Shown: piece after piece, positions 50,108 through 64,000 of the stretch | How the letters are laid out: every line of letters starts with the position of its first letter | Position numbering within the stretch: position 1 is the first letter of the stretch | NCBI RefSeq assembly: GCF_026213295.1 | Contig: NC_079424.1 | Span: forward strand, 12,007,492 to 12,071,491 | Source: Gadus chalcogrammus | Taxonomy: Eukaryota > Chordata > Actinopteri > Gadiformes > Gadidae | Direction: 5' to 3' | DNA length: 64,000 bases | The notes under the pieces: generated by a model | The model's database searches: none | What the model was told of the DNA's origin: nothing | What the model saw: only the letters and a program-made list of their open reading frames with translations | Program-made: the position numbers and the translations under genes

Positions 50108-50129
50108 CCCCCCCCCCCCCCCCCCCCCC
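50108..50129. repeat. Poly-C run of 22
   Basis: Homopolymer within a C-rich stretch (about 50040-50150). Confidence 0.95.
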
Positions 50130-50465
50130 ACCTCGCCAGGCCCCTAGGCCTCGGTTGCTGCTAATAGGATAATGGCTGCCATGTTATGCACACTTAAGTC
50201 CCACAGAGTAGCACTCAGGGCACTGTGGCTGTGTGTGTTACTGTATGCGTGTGCCTGTGTACATGTTTACGTGTGTTTGTATTATGAGGCCTTCAACCAT
50301 GCTGTGAGAAAGGCATAAAATGTATACTTCATTTTCCCCTGTGTGGAATTTGTGGTGAGCAAATTTTCAAAGATGTGACCACAGTTTAACTTCACTGGGA
50401 ACAAATCAGCTGTAACTGCCACGGAGCAATACTACAGCCCTCTGCCCCCCCACCCCCCCCCGCCG

Positions 50466-50510
<45 letters not shown>
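50466..50510. repeat. Poly-C run of about 45
   Basis: Exceptionally long cytosine homopolymer, preceded by interrupted C runs from 50447. The opposite strand is poly-G. Confidence 0.95.
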
Positions 50511-50511
<1 letters not shown>

Positions 50512-52400
50512 ACTCCCATTCTCTTCATTAGACAGGCTTTGCCGAATGTCCAGCTGAGGCCACTTGAAACGGACCGTGGGCCCTTTCAAAAACAGGGGGA
50601 CCCTGAAAACCCTCATCTCCCAAAAGACCTTCGACAGCTCCACCATTCATCTGTCTAAATGGGCCCTGGGGCCCGGGGCCTTTCTGTACTGTTTAACCAG
50701 GAGCTTTCAGACCTCTCAACAGGTTTAAGCCCGGCCTCAACATCAAGGCTTATCGAGCTTAGTCCAGCTCACAATCTGTTTTTGCCTGTGGAGTTTATTG
50801 CAAGATTTCTACGCAGAATGCGGTCAAGACAGGGCTTTTAATGAAGGGATTTTAATCACTTGCCTATTGTCCATAAGACGTCCGGAAGCTTATCGTCCAG
50901 AGACCCCTTGAAACTGTATTTTTCAATAAAATAAAAAACACAAATTCTTAAATCCCTTTAAGCCCTTTCTAAGTTATTTATTTCATAATAATGGCAATCA
51001 ACAGCCTGAGAAACGGAAGATTTAATGCTAAATATAACAATATAATATAATGTAGTATAACTTTGAGAATTGTGTTATACAACTTTAATTTGAAAAAGTT
51101 GGCGAAGGAAAAGCAAAGATGATGTCACAACAAAAGCGCCAGTTGGACTTTTTTGAGCTATCGCCAGATTCCAAAGGTGCAGTGTAAACTGCCGAGCAGA
51201 TGTTTTCTGCTCGCAAAGCACGCCAAGTTCCTCCTCTAACAGAAGAGACTTCTCGCCACACATCTCTGCTGTGAAAGCCTGCTAAACCCATCGGCCTCCT
51301 CTGTTCTGTTAAACACTGTCGAATGAAACAGCCGTAAACGACAGGTATGGGAGGATAGAGGAAACAGAGACAATAAGAGCGATGCAGAGAGGGGGCCAGA
51401 GACAGAGTGAATGAGGGAGGGAGAGGAAAAAGGGGGAAAGACAAGAAAGTATGCTTGGCAACTAAATATCTTTCATCCACTATTGCTATAAAAGCCTCAA
51501 ATGAAGAATAAAAGTGGAGCGAAAGAGAGTGACTCAAACCCCGGCCTCAGGTATCTGGAGGCAGCTGGAAGAGTTTTGAACGCTGGCCGCTGGACAGAAA
51601 CCGGAGCGCAGCGTGTACCTCAGCTTTGTTCTCTGGAGGAATGTCAAAGATCAAGCAACCAAACGCTCTGTTCTGAGCTCACACTGAGCGCTGGTGAACA
51701 CATGCCCGAAAACATGCGCACACACATACACATCATACGAACACGCACACACCAGACGCACGCACACACACACACACAAACCTTTGGTATGATTTTTTGC
51801 TTTGTTTCTCATTCTTAATAATAAAACAATGTAGCAGTAACGCAAACCAAATCATTACAACAATTCTATTAATGTTGCGGGCTTAAAGCCCATTGCATAA
51901 AGGCGTAAAGCCTGCCAATGACTTCCACAAGCCTTATTTGAATACATTATGCTTTGCAATACTACGTGGCTCTTGAGTGTATGACCTGATCGAAAAGCAA
52001 AGCCCTCGTGAATCACAGTTTGCTTGGTGATTTAATGCAGTCAGTTGCACAATACGTGGAGCAAGTGTGACCATGCAACAGATGTCTGGATTTGTAGACA
52101 AGAGAAGCATTAAATTGGAGTAAATCGAAAAAAGATCCGGACACATGAGAACAGTTTTGGGAAACAACTCCGCAAGAAACACGCACACAAAATGAAGCAC
52201 ACTTATTTCCACTGAAAACCATTTTCCCCACTCGTTCTGAAGCCCTGACAGACAGTGAGTGGCGCATGCACCCGCATGGCATGCTACGTGACTAATGGTA
52301 TATCCATTTGACCTGGTCACCCCCAGACATGACGAGCAGATTAGTTTTGCTGCTAAGGTGCCGCTATGTGTCAAGCCTAGATGATGCTCCCCACCCCTAG
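50512..52400. other. Intergenic, no gene seen
   Basis: Unique sequence. No coding exon, RNA gene or mobile element recognised; short CA-rich patch near 51715-51780. Confidence 0.65.
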
Positions 52401-52414
52401 TTTTCCACTCCGCT

Positions 52415-52456
52415 CACACACACACACGCACGCACGCACGCATGCACGCACACACG

Positions 52457-52523
<67 letters not shown>

Positions 52524-52524
52524 C

Positions 52525-52596
<72 letters not shown>

Positions 52597-52600
52597 CACA
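52415..52600. repeat. (CA)n microsatellite with (GCAC) start
   Basis: About 185 bp of CA, starting with acgc variants and interrupted once by taccccc near 52520. Confidence 0.96.
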
Positions 52601-52929
52601 GGGAGTCAGACGAAGGCACTCCTTCCTGTGCTGATCGGTTGTGCTTATTTAGCTCGGGCACCTCAGGCGTTTCTTGGGTTCCAGGAGCGTGACGAGACAG
52701 ATGCACCGTGGTTCCGCATGTCTAACGCCGACCAGATACCCTCCAATACCACCCACCCACCCCACCCCTCTTTCTGACTCTTTTACTCACTTTTCCCTCC
52801 CTCTCTCTGCTTGATTTTTCTTATTTGCCGGTGTCGGTCTATGCGGCTGGCTAGGTGAGCTGGTGAGCTGAATATCTCAGAGACTAAACTCTTTAGGCTG
52901 ATGGACTTGGATGTTGAACTATACAGAAT

Positions 52930-53005
52930 AACACATGTGAAGTCTTAATGCAAAGGGTTAATATATATTGTAAATGGACTATATAAATAAAGTTTGATTT
53001 GATTT
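52930..53005 (+). mobile_element. Candidate SINE/LINE 3' tail
   Basis: The string tgtaaatggactatataaat followed by aaagtttgatttgatttg is a common 3' terminus of fish SINEs and their partner LINEs. The body upstream is not recognisable, so only the tail is called. Confidence 0.45.
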
Positions 53006-54064
53006 GTCTGATATATATAAAGAATAGATGTACCCTAAATTAAATTGTAGACGCATGTGTGGGGCCCACTGTAATGTTGGGCATATTAATGGTCACTGGA
53101 CACTCTCCCCCCCAATTCTTGTGCTATGTCATCATGTGTTGTTTTTATGGTTCAGTTTATTGTTTTGTACGTTGGTGATCTTGGGTGGGTTGGTGGTTTT
53201 TGGTTGCAGGGAGGGAAGCTCTCAGGCGCTTTGGGGCAGCTTTTGGGGTCCTTCGGGTAAGATACAGGAGAGCTTTCTACTTTTTCCCTTTTTCTAATGT
53301 TTTCTGCACTGCCTCATTCCCTATTTCCTTCGCTGTCTGTGTTGCATTTGTGTATATGTGGCTCTCTAAATAGGTAAATATGTAAAGCGATGGCCTAAAC
53401 TTGATTAATTGGAATATATTTTAAGCTACTGTCAATTGCTGTGTGTCTGTTCCAGTAGATAATTTGATATACGTTGTAATAGTATTGATGTCCCCTCCAA
53501 AAAATACTGTTCAAAACAATTCCATCTTTGTGTCCTAACATTTTAAGGAAATCTGCGCCCTTGGCTCTGCCTTACAACATGGAAGCAAAATGTGCAGTTA
53601 AGGGCTGACACAAGCTAGTGTAAATCTCCTTAACTCTGTTAATCTCCCTGTGATTTCGATAGTAGTAAATTAGAAATTATCATAAAAGAGGTAGTTCCTT
53701 AATACCTGCCGTTACCTTCCGCTTCAGGTGAAAGACGGCATTCGGCTCACAAAGGTTCCAGCTTAGACTGCCCTCAAATGAGGAAGATGCGTGTGAGTGT
53801 TCACGTGAGGTGCGTGCGGAAAGGAGCTCTTGATATCACATGAACAGTGAACGGAACCAATCATCTGTAAGTGAAAAAAATATGTATATTGAATTAAAAA
53901 TATATTCTAAAAGTAATTTTACGTATTTTCTCTGAATTCTCAGCATGAGAAATATGAGGTAGGGTGTGTGAGCGTGAGAACTGGGTTGTTATGCGTGAGT
54001 CTAACACACCTTGGCCACATTGTTTCAGGGTTGCAATCTTTCACGATTCTGTCGTGTGGTGTGA
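53006..54064. other. Intergenic unique sequence
   Basis: AT-rich, no gene or repeat recognised. Confidence 0.6.
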
Positions 54065-54072
54065 CACACGCT

Positions 54073-54346
54073 CAGAGGCGCTGCATCCCATTAGGCATAC
54101 CAGGCAATTGCCTGGGGCCCCGCAATTGCTTGGGGCCCCGGGCCACTACTAGGGGGCCCCCTAGAGCCAAAAAAAAAAAAACGCTCCATAACCCCCCCCC
54201 CCCCCCGTCAACAATCGCTCCATACCCCCCTCCCCCCCCGTCAACAATTGCTCCATACCCCCCCCCCCCGTCAACAATCGCTCCATACCCCCCCCCCGTC
54301 AACAATCCTCTGCCTAGGGCCCCCACACTCCCTAGAATCGCCCCTG
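54073..54346. mobile_element. hAT-type non-autonomous DNA transposon (MITE)
   Basis: Left end cagaggcgctgcatcc and right end (reverse complement) caggggcgattctagg are imperfect terminal inverted repeats of the hAT kind. The subterminal gcctggggcccc and ggggccctaggcag stretches also mirror each other. Flanking 8-bp sequences cacacgct (54065-54072) and cacacact (54347-54354) agree at 7 of 8 positions, the target-duplication length of hAT elements. At 274 bp it has no transposase. Its interior is an A run and a tandem array. Confidence 0.75.
54186..54308. repeat. Tandem repeat of about 30-36 bp inside the hAT element
   Basis: Four copies of ccgtcaacaatcgctccata followed by a variable C run (7 to 16 C), so copy length changes with the C tract. 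Confidence 0.93.
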
Positions 54347-54354
54347 CACACACT

Positions 54355-55760
54355 TTCGTGTTCGGGTTCACTTCTCACGCTGCCCAAACAATTCTCGTGC
54401 CAAAACACAGCGACAGAGGTGAACAAGCCAACGTATTAAGGTTAAATCTTAATTGTTAAACCAAGCTCAGATCTTTGATAATAGAAGATCCCCGATTTTT
54501 TGAAAACCGTGTTTTTCATAATGTGTTTCCATGGAGCTGTCTCTTAAATGACTCCCTGAGTGGTGTCCAATGCTTATCTTCATGTATATTGGAAAGCTGG
54601 TCAAGTTCACACCCAGGAGCCTAGAAGGCGTTCAAGCAAGATTTGGATATTGGAAGAAACACGTCTTTGACTTTCATGAGTGAACAAACCTGTTGTTGGG
54701 TTAGTGTGTCTAATATTGTACTGAACTTAACTGCCTGTTGATCACACTAGCGGATTGGTAAAACACCAACAGTATTCTTTAATTCTCATTGCTCCAAAAC
54801 CTGAGCCATTCCGATTGCTCGAAAAGCCGAGCCAGGTCGATTGCTTATAAACCCAGCCAGTGCAAACACTGGAAACTCCAGCTGGTCCGAAAGTTCTAAA
54901 ACTTCAGAAACCCAGATTGCTTGAAAAGCCAGGCAAACCAGATTGCTCTAAAACCCCTGCCAATCAGATCTCTGAAAAATAAAATATAAGAATAACGATT
55001 AAAAAAATGTTTTATATTTCATTATGTTCAAATATTTATATTCCCTGTCCAGTGTCCAGTAATCTGCTCCAACAAATCACAAACCATCCTCTTCCTGTCA
55101 TTGGGGGTTAGGCCTCGACACATAAAGTCACACTTTCACAAATAAATCTCATGCCTATCTTGCGTTAATTCATATAGGCTGACAGCCGAAGAATGAAGTG
55201 GCTGATTAAATCCCTGTTGAAATTATACACAACTAGGCCTGGAAAACATCAGTGCGCACATTTCCATCCTGGCCTGCATGTTCCGAACCTAGGGAACAGC
55301 ATGGAGAGCGTCCTCGGGACAATCTGGGTTTTTGACACCTGTGGGGGCAGAAGCCTCCAAGTCAAACACGCAGGGGTAGATTAAAACATGACCATAACGG
55401 GACATGTGCAGTGGAATCTAACTCTCTTCATGCCGGGGTGAGGGGGGAGAGTGCTGTGAAGTCTGGCAGTCTGTGAAGTCAATAATAGGAGAGAAGAACG
55501 GATATTGGAAAGAGACCCACATGGCTTGTGTTTCTTTTTTGGCTCTCGATATATCTAAAAAAATGACCTCCTCTGTTTTTTTAATGTTCATATATTTAAC
55601 TTGGCAAAATAAGATTGGTGGCTAATTGGAAGAGAGAGAGACATTAGAGAGACAGACATTTCAATTTGAATGCATCAACCATTTTCTTAATTTACCTGCC
55701 TGCATGTTTGTAAAGATTTGCAAAGATAGCTTACCCTGGAAGACTGGTAAGGACACGTTG
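54355..55760. other. Intergenic, degenerate repeat then unique sequence
   Basis: Holds the degenerate repeat at 54778-54968; the rest is AT-rich and unrecognised. Confidence 0.6.
54778..54968. repeat. Degenerate tandem repeat of about 30 bp
   Basis: Diverged copies of gattgctcgaaaagccgagc and related strings (attgctccaaaacctgagcc, gattgcttgaaaagccaggc, gattgctctaaaacccctgc). About six copies, old by their divergence. Confidence 0.75.
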
Positions 55761-55764
55761 TGAA

Positions 55765-55890
<126 letters not shown>

Positions 55891-56389
55891 TGTTGCTAAG
55901 AGGGGACAGTTGCCTCTGCTTCTTGTCTATTTTGAGGTTTCCAAAACTAACTGGTAAAGTTGAGTTGAGTTGAGTTCTTCTGCATCTGATATGCACACCT
56001 TCCTATCTGGCTTCTGTCCAACATACTGGCAATCAGTCGTTAGACCCTTTTTAACAGTAACCGTCTAGAGTTAACAGGTTCAAATAAAATGAGAACATGC
56101 ACGTTTTAAAATGCTACAGGTCAGAGTCGAATGCCATCTGACAATGAAATGTCTCTGTTTATTCTATCTCTGTTAAGGCATGTTCAACTTATTGGCATAA
56201 ATATCATGGTTACATAAAGTCTCTTTCAGTCTTTTTCCAAACAAATTATTCCAATAAAATGTGTAATGCAATTAAATTCCAGGGGGTTAAATATTGGTAG
56301 TAAGAAAGGTATTTGTCAAAGTTACTCAGGATTTTGGTCTTTGCGTTTTTCTATGTGTGTGTTTATATGTTTATGTGGTTTATGTGTGT

Positions 56390-56403
56390 GTGTGCGTGTG
56401 CGT

Positions 56404-56482
<79 letters not shown>

Positions 56483-56505
56483 TTTGTGTGTGTGTGTGTG
56501 CATGA
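56390..56505. repeat. (TG)n microsatellite
   Basis: Begins with cgtgtg hexamer-like variants, then pure TG to about 56480, then interrupted. Confidence 0.95.
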
Positions 56506-56984
56506 GTGCCTTGCCTTGGGCAATTTCAATCCGTCATTTCAAAACCTGCAGTGGGGAATTTGTTTAAAAAATCACACCGTTGAATATATCAACAAGTTCA
56601 ATCTCTACAATCTAAACAGACTAGCTATAGGCTGCCCCTAAGCTGTGGGTAATCTAGCAGTAGTGTATCAGAACCCAGTGTTGGCAGATCTGGCACGAAA
56701 ATGACTGTGTGACTGTGTTCTAGATGTCTCTGAAGCATTCAGCTCCTTCTAGTTGTGTTGAGTGACATGGTTCAAAGTACATAGTGACATAGTATAAAGT
56801 ACACAGAGTGACATAATTCCGATACAGTCATAAATTATTTTAATATGAAGTTAATCAGGGATTAACCCTGAGGGTTAAGCTACAGGTAGCGTGTTCTGTA
56901 GTAGTGGTGTAAGCATATTATCAGTAGAAAAGCGTCCACGAGATAAACGGAGGAACTTGACTAAAGTCACACTGGTGGTGGTGA

Positions 56985-57055
56985 CTTAGGTCCCCCAATT
57001 CACTGTTAGCGTCTTTGGGTAATTGAAAAGCGCTATATAAATATAATGAATTATT
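56985..57055 (+). mobile_element. Candidate L2-type LINE or SINE 3' tail
   Basis: gcgtctttgggtaattgaaa followed by agcgctatataaatataatg matches the familiar tail of fish L2-clade LINEs and dependent SINEs. A longer, eroded body may run upstream to about 56900. Confidence 0.55.
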
Positions 57056-57262
57056 ATGAATTATTAAAGCAAATCCCGATATGTGGAAATGTAAAAATTG
57101 ACGGTGTTGTGTATGTCATACCAAAGATATTTAATGCACCACACCCCGGGAGAATTTCACAACCTTCACACCTGCACGCCCTAGACCTGTTTAGCACCTG
57201 GTGTGTGCACATTTGCATGAATGCAATCATGTGTATATGTATGTGCGTGTCTGTGCTCGTGT

Positions 57263-57282
57263 ATATCTGTGTGTGTGTGTGT

Positions 57283-57319
<37 letters not shown>

Positions 57320-57330
57320 GGTGTGTGTGT
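57263..57330. repeat. Interrupted (TG)n microsatellite
   Basis: TG repeat broken by gagtg and gcgtggg. Confidence 0.93.
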
Positions 57331-57411
57331 ATGTGTGCGATACAAATATGAGATAGAGCTCAAAGATCAGAGAAACTAAATCTAGACTGCAGACGGCCGT
57401 TCCGTCGTGGG

Positions 57412-57440
57412 ACAGAAATCCCCAACATGGGGATTTCTGT
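57412..57440. repeat. Inverted repeat, 12-bp arms, 5-nt loop
   Basis: acagaaatcccc and ggggatttctgt flank aacat, immediately before a C run (57442-57457). Confidence 0.9.
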
Positions 57441-57457
57441 TCCCCCCCCCCCCCCCC

Positions 57458-58140
57458 TCTCCCCCGGGACGACCCCCAGGACCTCCTCAGCGCACCGATG
57501 CTTTTTCGAGTCACCTCACAACACACACCAACCCAAACACACACACACACACACACACACGTACGCACACACCCCCTGCAAGTCAGGAGCCTGGTTTCCA
57601 TCACCAGGCAAATTATTAAAGTTCTGCTTTGGTCAAGGAACACAACTCTCCATCGCTGCTCACAGCCTGGTTTCAAGCGCCTTATGACTCATGCCCGTAA
57701 CTGTAACTGTGCTTACAAGGGAATAACGGTTGACTCCCTCACAAATAAACCCAAAACAAGCAACCCTTAACTAAACATATACCCACTATATAATCCTGCA
57801 TGCTAACTAATCATCTCTCGACATAGAAACCTTGTGCGACCCCGTTGTGTGTTCTAAGCAACATGCGACCGTTAACGCGTGAGTGCTTCATTTCTTAAAG
57901 TCTGGCGTGTTTGTTTACAGTTGGAAGAAGATAGATCTTTGAAACTGTTCACTATTCCTACTCAACAGTGACTGCCATTCACAGAGCTCAGCTGCGGCAA
58001 CGGAACTATCACGGACAGATGGGAAACAAGCCGCCATTACTTAGCATTGCTCATTTATCTCTAAACAGCCGCATTTAAACATAATTATCTCTATTGCAGG
58101 GCCCATCAAAACAGCACGACACAGGACATCTGTGTGTGTA
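57458..58140. other. Intergenic unique sequence
   Basis: Short CA tract at about 57537-57560; no gene seen. Confidence 0.6.
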
Positions 58141-58144
58141 CAAG

Positions 58145-59554
<1,410 letters not shown>

Positions 59555-59602
<48 letters not shown>

Positions 59603-59680
59603 AACACAAACACACACACACACATACACACAGACACACACACACAAACACACAGATGCACACACACACACACACACACC
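59555..59680. repeat. Interrupted (CA)n microsatellite
   Basis: CA repeat broken by caaac, ataca and agatg. Confidence 0.94.
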
Positions 59681-60645
59681 CTCCGCCCCACAGCAGCTAA
59701 AGCATTGAGCTATTTAACACCTGTGGCTCCGTCTCGTTGAGCTCCCACATAGCCGTCCGATGCCACCTTCTATGTATACACACACAGACACACACACACA
59801 CACGGAATGCATGACCATTTGTCACTGGCGGGCATGTCTTGGACCCCAGGAAACGTTTTGTTACATCTTTACCGTGGTTGCCATGAGCTGCCGGATGGAT
59901 TTCTCTGTTTATATTTGTCTTCACTTTGGGTGAATGCGTTCTGCAAGGTGCGGCGATGCATCACACATTCACACTCTGTGTGTTTTGCACACACAAACAG
60001 ACGGACAGGTCTTCGCTTTAAGGGGTGGCAGATGTAGTTTGTGGTTGAATGTGAACACAAGTGACAACAGAAAACGTAGGGGCCATCTCGATGCTGTGGA
60101 GGGGGATCCCTCACCAAGGGGGTACCAACCGCTCAAAGGCATTGTGGGTATGCAGATGTGAACCCCCTCCACAGAGCTGCCGAGGTGGGCCTGAAGTTAA
60201 CCAACCCAGGACATCTGGAGTGTGGGTGCTTCTCCTATTTATTATTTTCTGTTGCTATCCGCTCACTCTTCTGCCACCCTTCCTTTCCCCTCTTCTCCTC
60301 CTCTCTCCTCCTTCCTTTTCCCCTTCTTTCATTGCTTTTCCCCCTTCTCCCCTCACTCCGTTCCCACGGTGACCCCTCCCTCCCTCCATGCTCTGGCTAC
60401 TCCGTCATCCACCTTGTTATTAGCAGCGGATCCGCCTCATAGCACCGCGTCCACTACTGAACATGTGTCGCTTATCAGCCTCCTGGCAGGAGCTTCATTA
60501 CCCAGAGCTCACACCCACTGAGCACGCTCAGTCTCCCGCAGGTCGGTCCTCTCCTACTGTTTGGTGGGAACACTTCCTAGTCTCACTGCCCGGATAAAGA
60601 GGACCTTGTTTCAGACATTACGACAGCATCGCATGTATGGATGCA
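59681..60645. other. Intergenic unique sequence
   Basis: CT-rich between about 60240 and 60380; no coding exon supported. Confidence 0.6.
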
Positions 60646-60647
60646 TA

Positions 60648-60759
<112 letters not shown>

Positions 60760-60774
60760 CACGTACACACACAT

Positions 60775-61083
60775 CTACTAATCTTATCACAAGCGTGCAC
60801 ACCCATTATAATTTGAACACACCCACACACATGGTAGACACAAAAATGTATTTTTTTGTGCAGCATTCAAAGTCCCCTACTAAAACACAAATAACACCGT
60901 GTCCCTTGTGAACATTAGACAGGTGTACAGCAGAGCACTAGAGGAATGTCACTGTTCACCTCGAGATGCCGAAAATGAACAGAAATGCTGCTGATCCAGA
61001 CTGCTGCCACGCTGTAGAACATCCACACCTGAATTTGTTCCACACTCTACGCTTGGGTGTGTACCTGTGTTTGTTTGTGTGGT

Positions 61084-61114
<31 letters not shown>

Positions 61115-62340
61115 TCAAATGGTTGATGTCTTCCGTGTCAGTGCATTGGGTGCTGGCGGCGGTGACGATCATGTGCTTCTGTCACAACTTTCCTATAGTT
61201 GCCACCAGATCCTCGGTCTTGTCCGCAGCTCACTGCCTGGTGTGATCAGGTTCCCCTCATGTCCTGATCAAACTGAACGGAAGGACGTGCCATGTTTACT
61301 ACCATTTCTTACATTGAAGTGCAGCGTCATAGCCTCCGCATGCACGGGTTTGGATGATGATGATGATGATGATAATGATGGTGAGGATGATGATGGTGAG
61401 TATGATAATGATGGAGAGGAAGACGATGATGCAGCATCGCTAACGTAAGATCAACAATATCTGCACCATAATGACATGTTGCAAAAACATTTGCCCAAAA
61501 CATATCAGTTTACCAGGAGGCCAAACCTGCCTCCTTCAAATGTAATGATGGCTCTTTTGTTTAATTTAAGAACTTCCTTCCTCTTCACAAACCAAATTGA
61601 TTAAACAAAAAAACAACGACAACAACATGGATAACTTGTATTCTCTAGATAGTCTTTGATCTAAAGCGATAGCTGAAGGGAAAATTGTCCAAAGTTCAGG
61701 CGTATGAGTGCATAATGGTGATCTGGTGGGAGATCCCATAGCCTGCTTGGCATGATGGAGCCGCCTACCACGAAGAATGCCTTGGGCTGTTTGTCAGAGG
61801 CTTACTGTAGACAGCTCGGTACCCATCCAGCCTTTAAGACAATATCGATAGCATGCCATCGACAAATCCACATCTAATGTCATACCTGTATCTTTAATCC
61901 CACTTCAGCCCAAAACATACACACACAGCGATACCTACACGCACACTCACTCACAAACACACACAGACACACACACACCAACACTCCACCCAGAAGCTAC
62001 CGTTTCGACTGCGTAGCCACTGGGCGCCAGTCTCTTTTGCGTGATGCGATGTGTGTTCCGCAGGGCAGATTGTGTATTTTGAGAGTGTATTGGGAGTACA
62101 GCCCCTCGATAAATATTTGATGACGGTGCCACCTCCGCTCCCCAGTGCCCGCAGCGCAGGGCGATCATCTCCCGACCTTCACGCTCCCAGGACCACATGA
62201 ATTATTGAGGGGCCGGGCTGTCAGTCAGCCCCGGCCCCGTCCAGGTGCAATCGGAGAGCTGATGCTATCTGTGATCACATCTCACTGGGACGTCAATCAA
62301 AAGAACCCCCGCTCCCCCGCCCATCGGCCGCCACCTGCTG
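60775..62340. other. Intergenic, GAT-rich patch, no gene
   Basis: A GATGAT/GATAATGATGG tract at about 61353-61433 gives an Asp-rich translation that is repeat-driven. No other feature was recognised. Confidence 0.6.
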
Positions 62341-62345
62341 ATAGG

Positions 62346-62522
<177 letters not shown>

Positions 62523-62749
62523 GGGAGAGAGGATTTCTGTCGGATCAGCGGAATTCTTTGCTTACGATTCAATGTTCATTCAGATTGGACAATGTTTGAA
62601 AAGTACACTTCTACACAGACTGTGATTAAGGTTATTAATACAGAGTGTAAGCGCTGTGAGATTTATTCCCCTTGGGCTACAGTCCCTCTGTGACTGGTTG
62701 AACGTCACCACTCAGCTGTGAGAAGGTGATATGGTATTCATCAATGTGT

Positions 62750-63145
62750 CTAGGATGGATTTGGGTGTGTTTTCTCATCCATGTGTTTGTCTATTGTGTT
62801 TGGATCGGTGTGTGTGTATATGTGTGTTTGGGTTCGCATTTATTAGTTTACAGGTTTGTGATTGTCTGTGTGTGTTTGGCAGTATGTGGGTTTGCATGTG
62901 TACTGTGCGGCTGTTTGTGTTTGTCAGTGTGTTTGGGTGAGGGCGTGTATGTGTGAGGGTGTGTATGTATGTGTATGTGTGAGGGCGTGTATGTGTGTGT
63001 ATGTGTCTGTGTATGCTTGTGTTTGTTAGTGTGTGTTTTTGTTAGCGTTTGTATGTATTTCTGTGTATGTCCGCTTGTCTGTCTGTGTGTATTTGTATAT
63101 GTGTGTGTATGTATGTGCGTGCGTTTGTATGTCTGGGCATGTGTC

Positions 63146-63176
<31 letters not shown>

Positions 63177-63180
63177 CTAT
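62750..63180. repeat. Degenerate TG-rich region
   Basis: About 430 bp of GT-rich sequence built from tgtgtatg, tgtttg and related words, an eroded microsatellite. Confidence 0.85.
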
Positions 63181-63189
63181 ATATTCATC

Positions 63190-63600
63190 AGTGTTTCCCC
63201 AGACCCATGGGCCCGTGGGAGGCAGCCTGGCCCAGAGTAACCTTCTCACATGGACGTTGTCTCATAAGATACTTCCTCAGGACCGGACACCATCTGATCC
63301 CCAGTCCAGCACCTCCACCCAGTCCCCTCAATCCCCTACCCTCAAGGCTGACAACACCCCCGTCTCCCCCATCACCTCCGTCCGTCAGCCCCATCACTCA
63401 CCCCCACGTCTCGCAGCCGCACACCCAGACTTCCCTGTCCCTGTGTGGGACATGGGTTGGCCTCTCTCCCGGCCCCTCCACACACCCCGCCCTTGCCGTC
63501 TCCACCTTCCCACCCTTCTCCATCTTCCAATCCTTCTCCACCTCCCTCGGCCCCAGCAACAGCTGGGCTCAACTTGCAGCTGATCGGCACTTTAGCTCTG
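63190..63600 (+). other. C-rich complex stretch with open frames, coding status unresolved
   Basis: Follows a possible splice acceptor (gtgtttccccag, ending at 63201). Two frames stay open for most of the stretch and give Pro/Ser/Thr-rich translations with no domain I recognise (for example SNLLTWTLSHKILPQDRTPS). Composition differs from the flanking repeats. It may be an exon of an unknown gene or simply C-rich DNA. Confidence 0.2.
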
Positions 63601-63637
63601 TTTTGGCGGCTGGGTTGACATTGGGGGGGGCAAGTGC

Positions 63638-63756
<119 letters not shown>

Positions 63757-64000
63757 AGAGAAGGGATCTGATGGTTACAGCAGACTGTTGGTGACTACAC
63801 GTACACACATACGGCAATCTGGTTTGAAAGCTTATACCGTGTTACTACAGTATGTACTATTCTGCTATGTGAGCAAAACAAAATAATTATATGAGTATTA
63901 GAAAAGCTTTTGATTCTCTCTGAGGAAATATTGATTATTAGACAAACAGAAGATGTCTTTCCTTCTTAAGTCATGAAAAACAAAGTCAAGTTTACCTGAT

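Noticed and set aside
60966..61448. Acidic Asp-rich open frame
   Set aside because: The Asp run is driven by a GAT/GATGGT simple repeat, and the rest lacks a domain.

Overview
The window is vertebrate nuclear DNA, most likely from a teleost fish. It holds a multi-exon gene with GT-AG introns, tRNA-derived SINE and LINE-tail debris, and a very heavy load of long (AC)n, (AG)n and poly-C/G tracts. That microsatellite density resembles gadiform (cod-like) genomes, but this is inference. There are no bacterial, viral or CRISPR features.

The dominant feature is a complete lrig1 gene (leucine-rich repeats and immunoglobulin-like domains 1) on the minus strand. I reconstructed it exon by exon as 18 coding exons from 40423 down to 6369. 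The joined reading frame is 3198 bp, encoding 1065 residues plus stop. The protein reads signal peptide, LRRNT, about 15 LRRs, LRRCT, three C2-type Ig domains, one transmembrane helix and a 225-residue cytoplasmic tail. LRIG1 is a cell-surface negative regulator of ErbB/Met/Ret-type receptor kinases. Introns among the LRR exons are all phase 2, and introns among the Ig and tail exons are all phase 1. Identity as lrig1 rather than lrig2/3 rests on the tail sequence and on the convergent neighbour: the last coding exon of slc25a26 (mitochondrial S-adenosylmethionine carrier) lies on the plus strand at 2393-2489, as at human 3p14.

Layout. 1-2392: last intron of slc25a26, starting with a 36-bp minisatellite. 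2393-3530: its last exon and 3' UTR. 3531-4340: short convergent intergenic stretch with a 37-bp minisatellite. 4340-40423: lrig1, with a long 3' UTR, a compact 3' half, and large introns 3 (5.3 kb) and 1 (10.7 kb). 40424-about 41300: lrig1 5' UTR/promoter. 41300-64000: gene-poor upstream flank dominated by simple repeats. It holds one small signal-peptide ORF at 44850-45113 resembling the leader of fish secreted C1q-like proteins but with no C1q domain, one small hAT-type non-autonomous transposon with terminal repeats and an 8-bp target duplication (54073-54346), and retroposon 3' tails.

I did not find a convincing undescribed biological system. The most notable structures are a 120/138-bp (TG)n...(AC)n inverted microsatellite in lrig1 intron 14, a 32-bp perfect palindrome in intron 8, a 55-bp tandem array in intron 13, splice acceptors whose polypyrimidine tracts are simple repeats, an Ala-rich insertion in Ig1, a histidine-rich cytoplasmic tail, and the orphan C1q-like leader.
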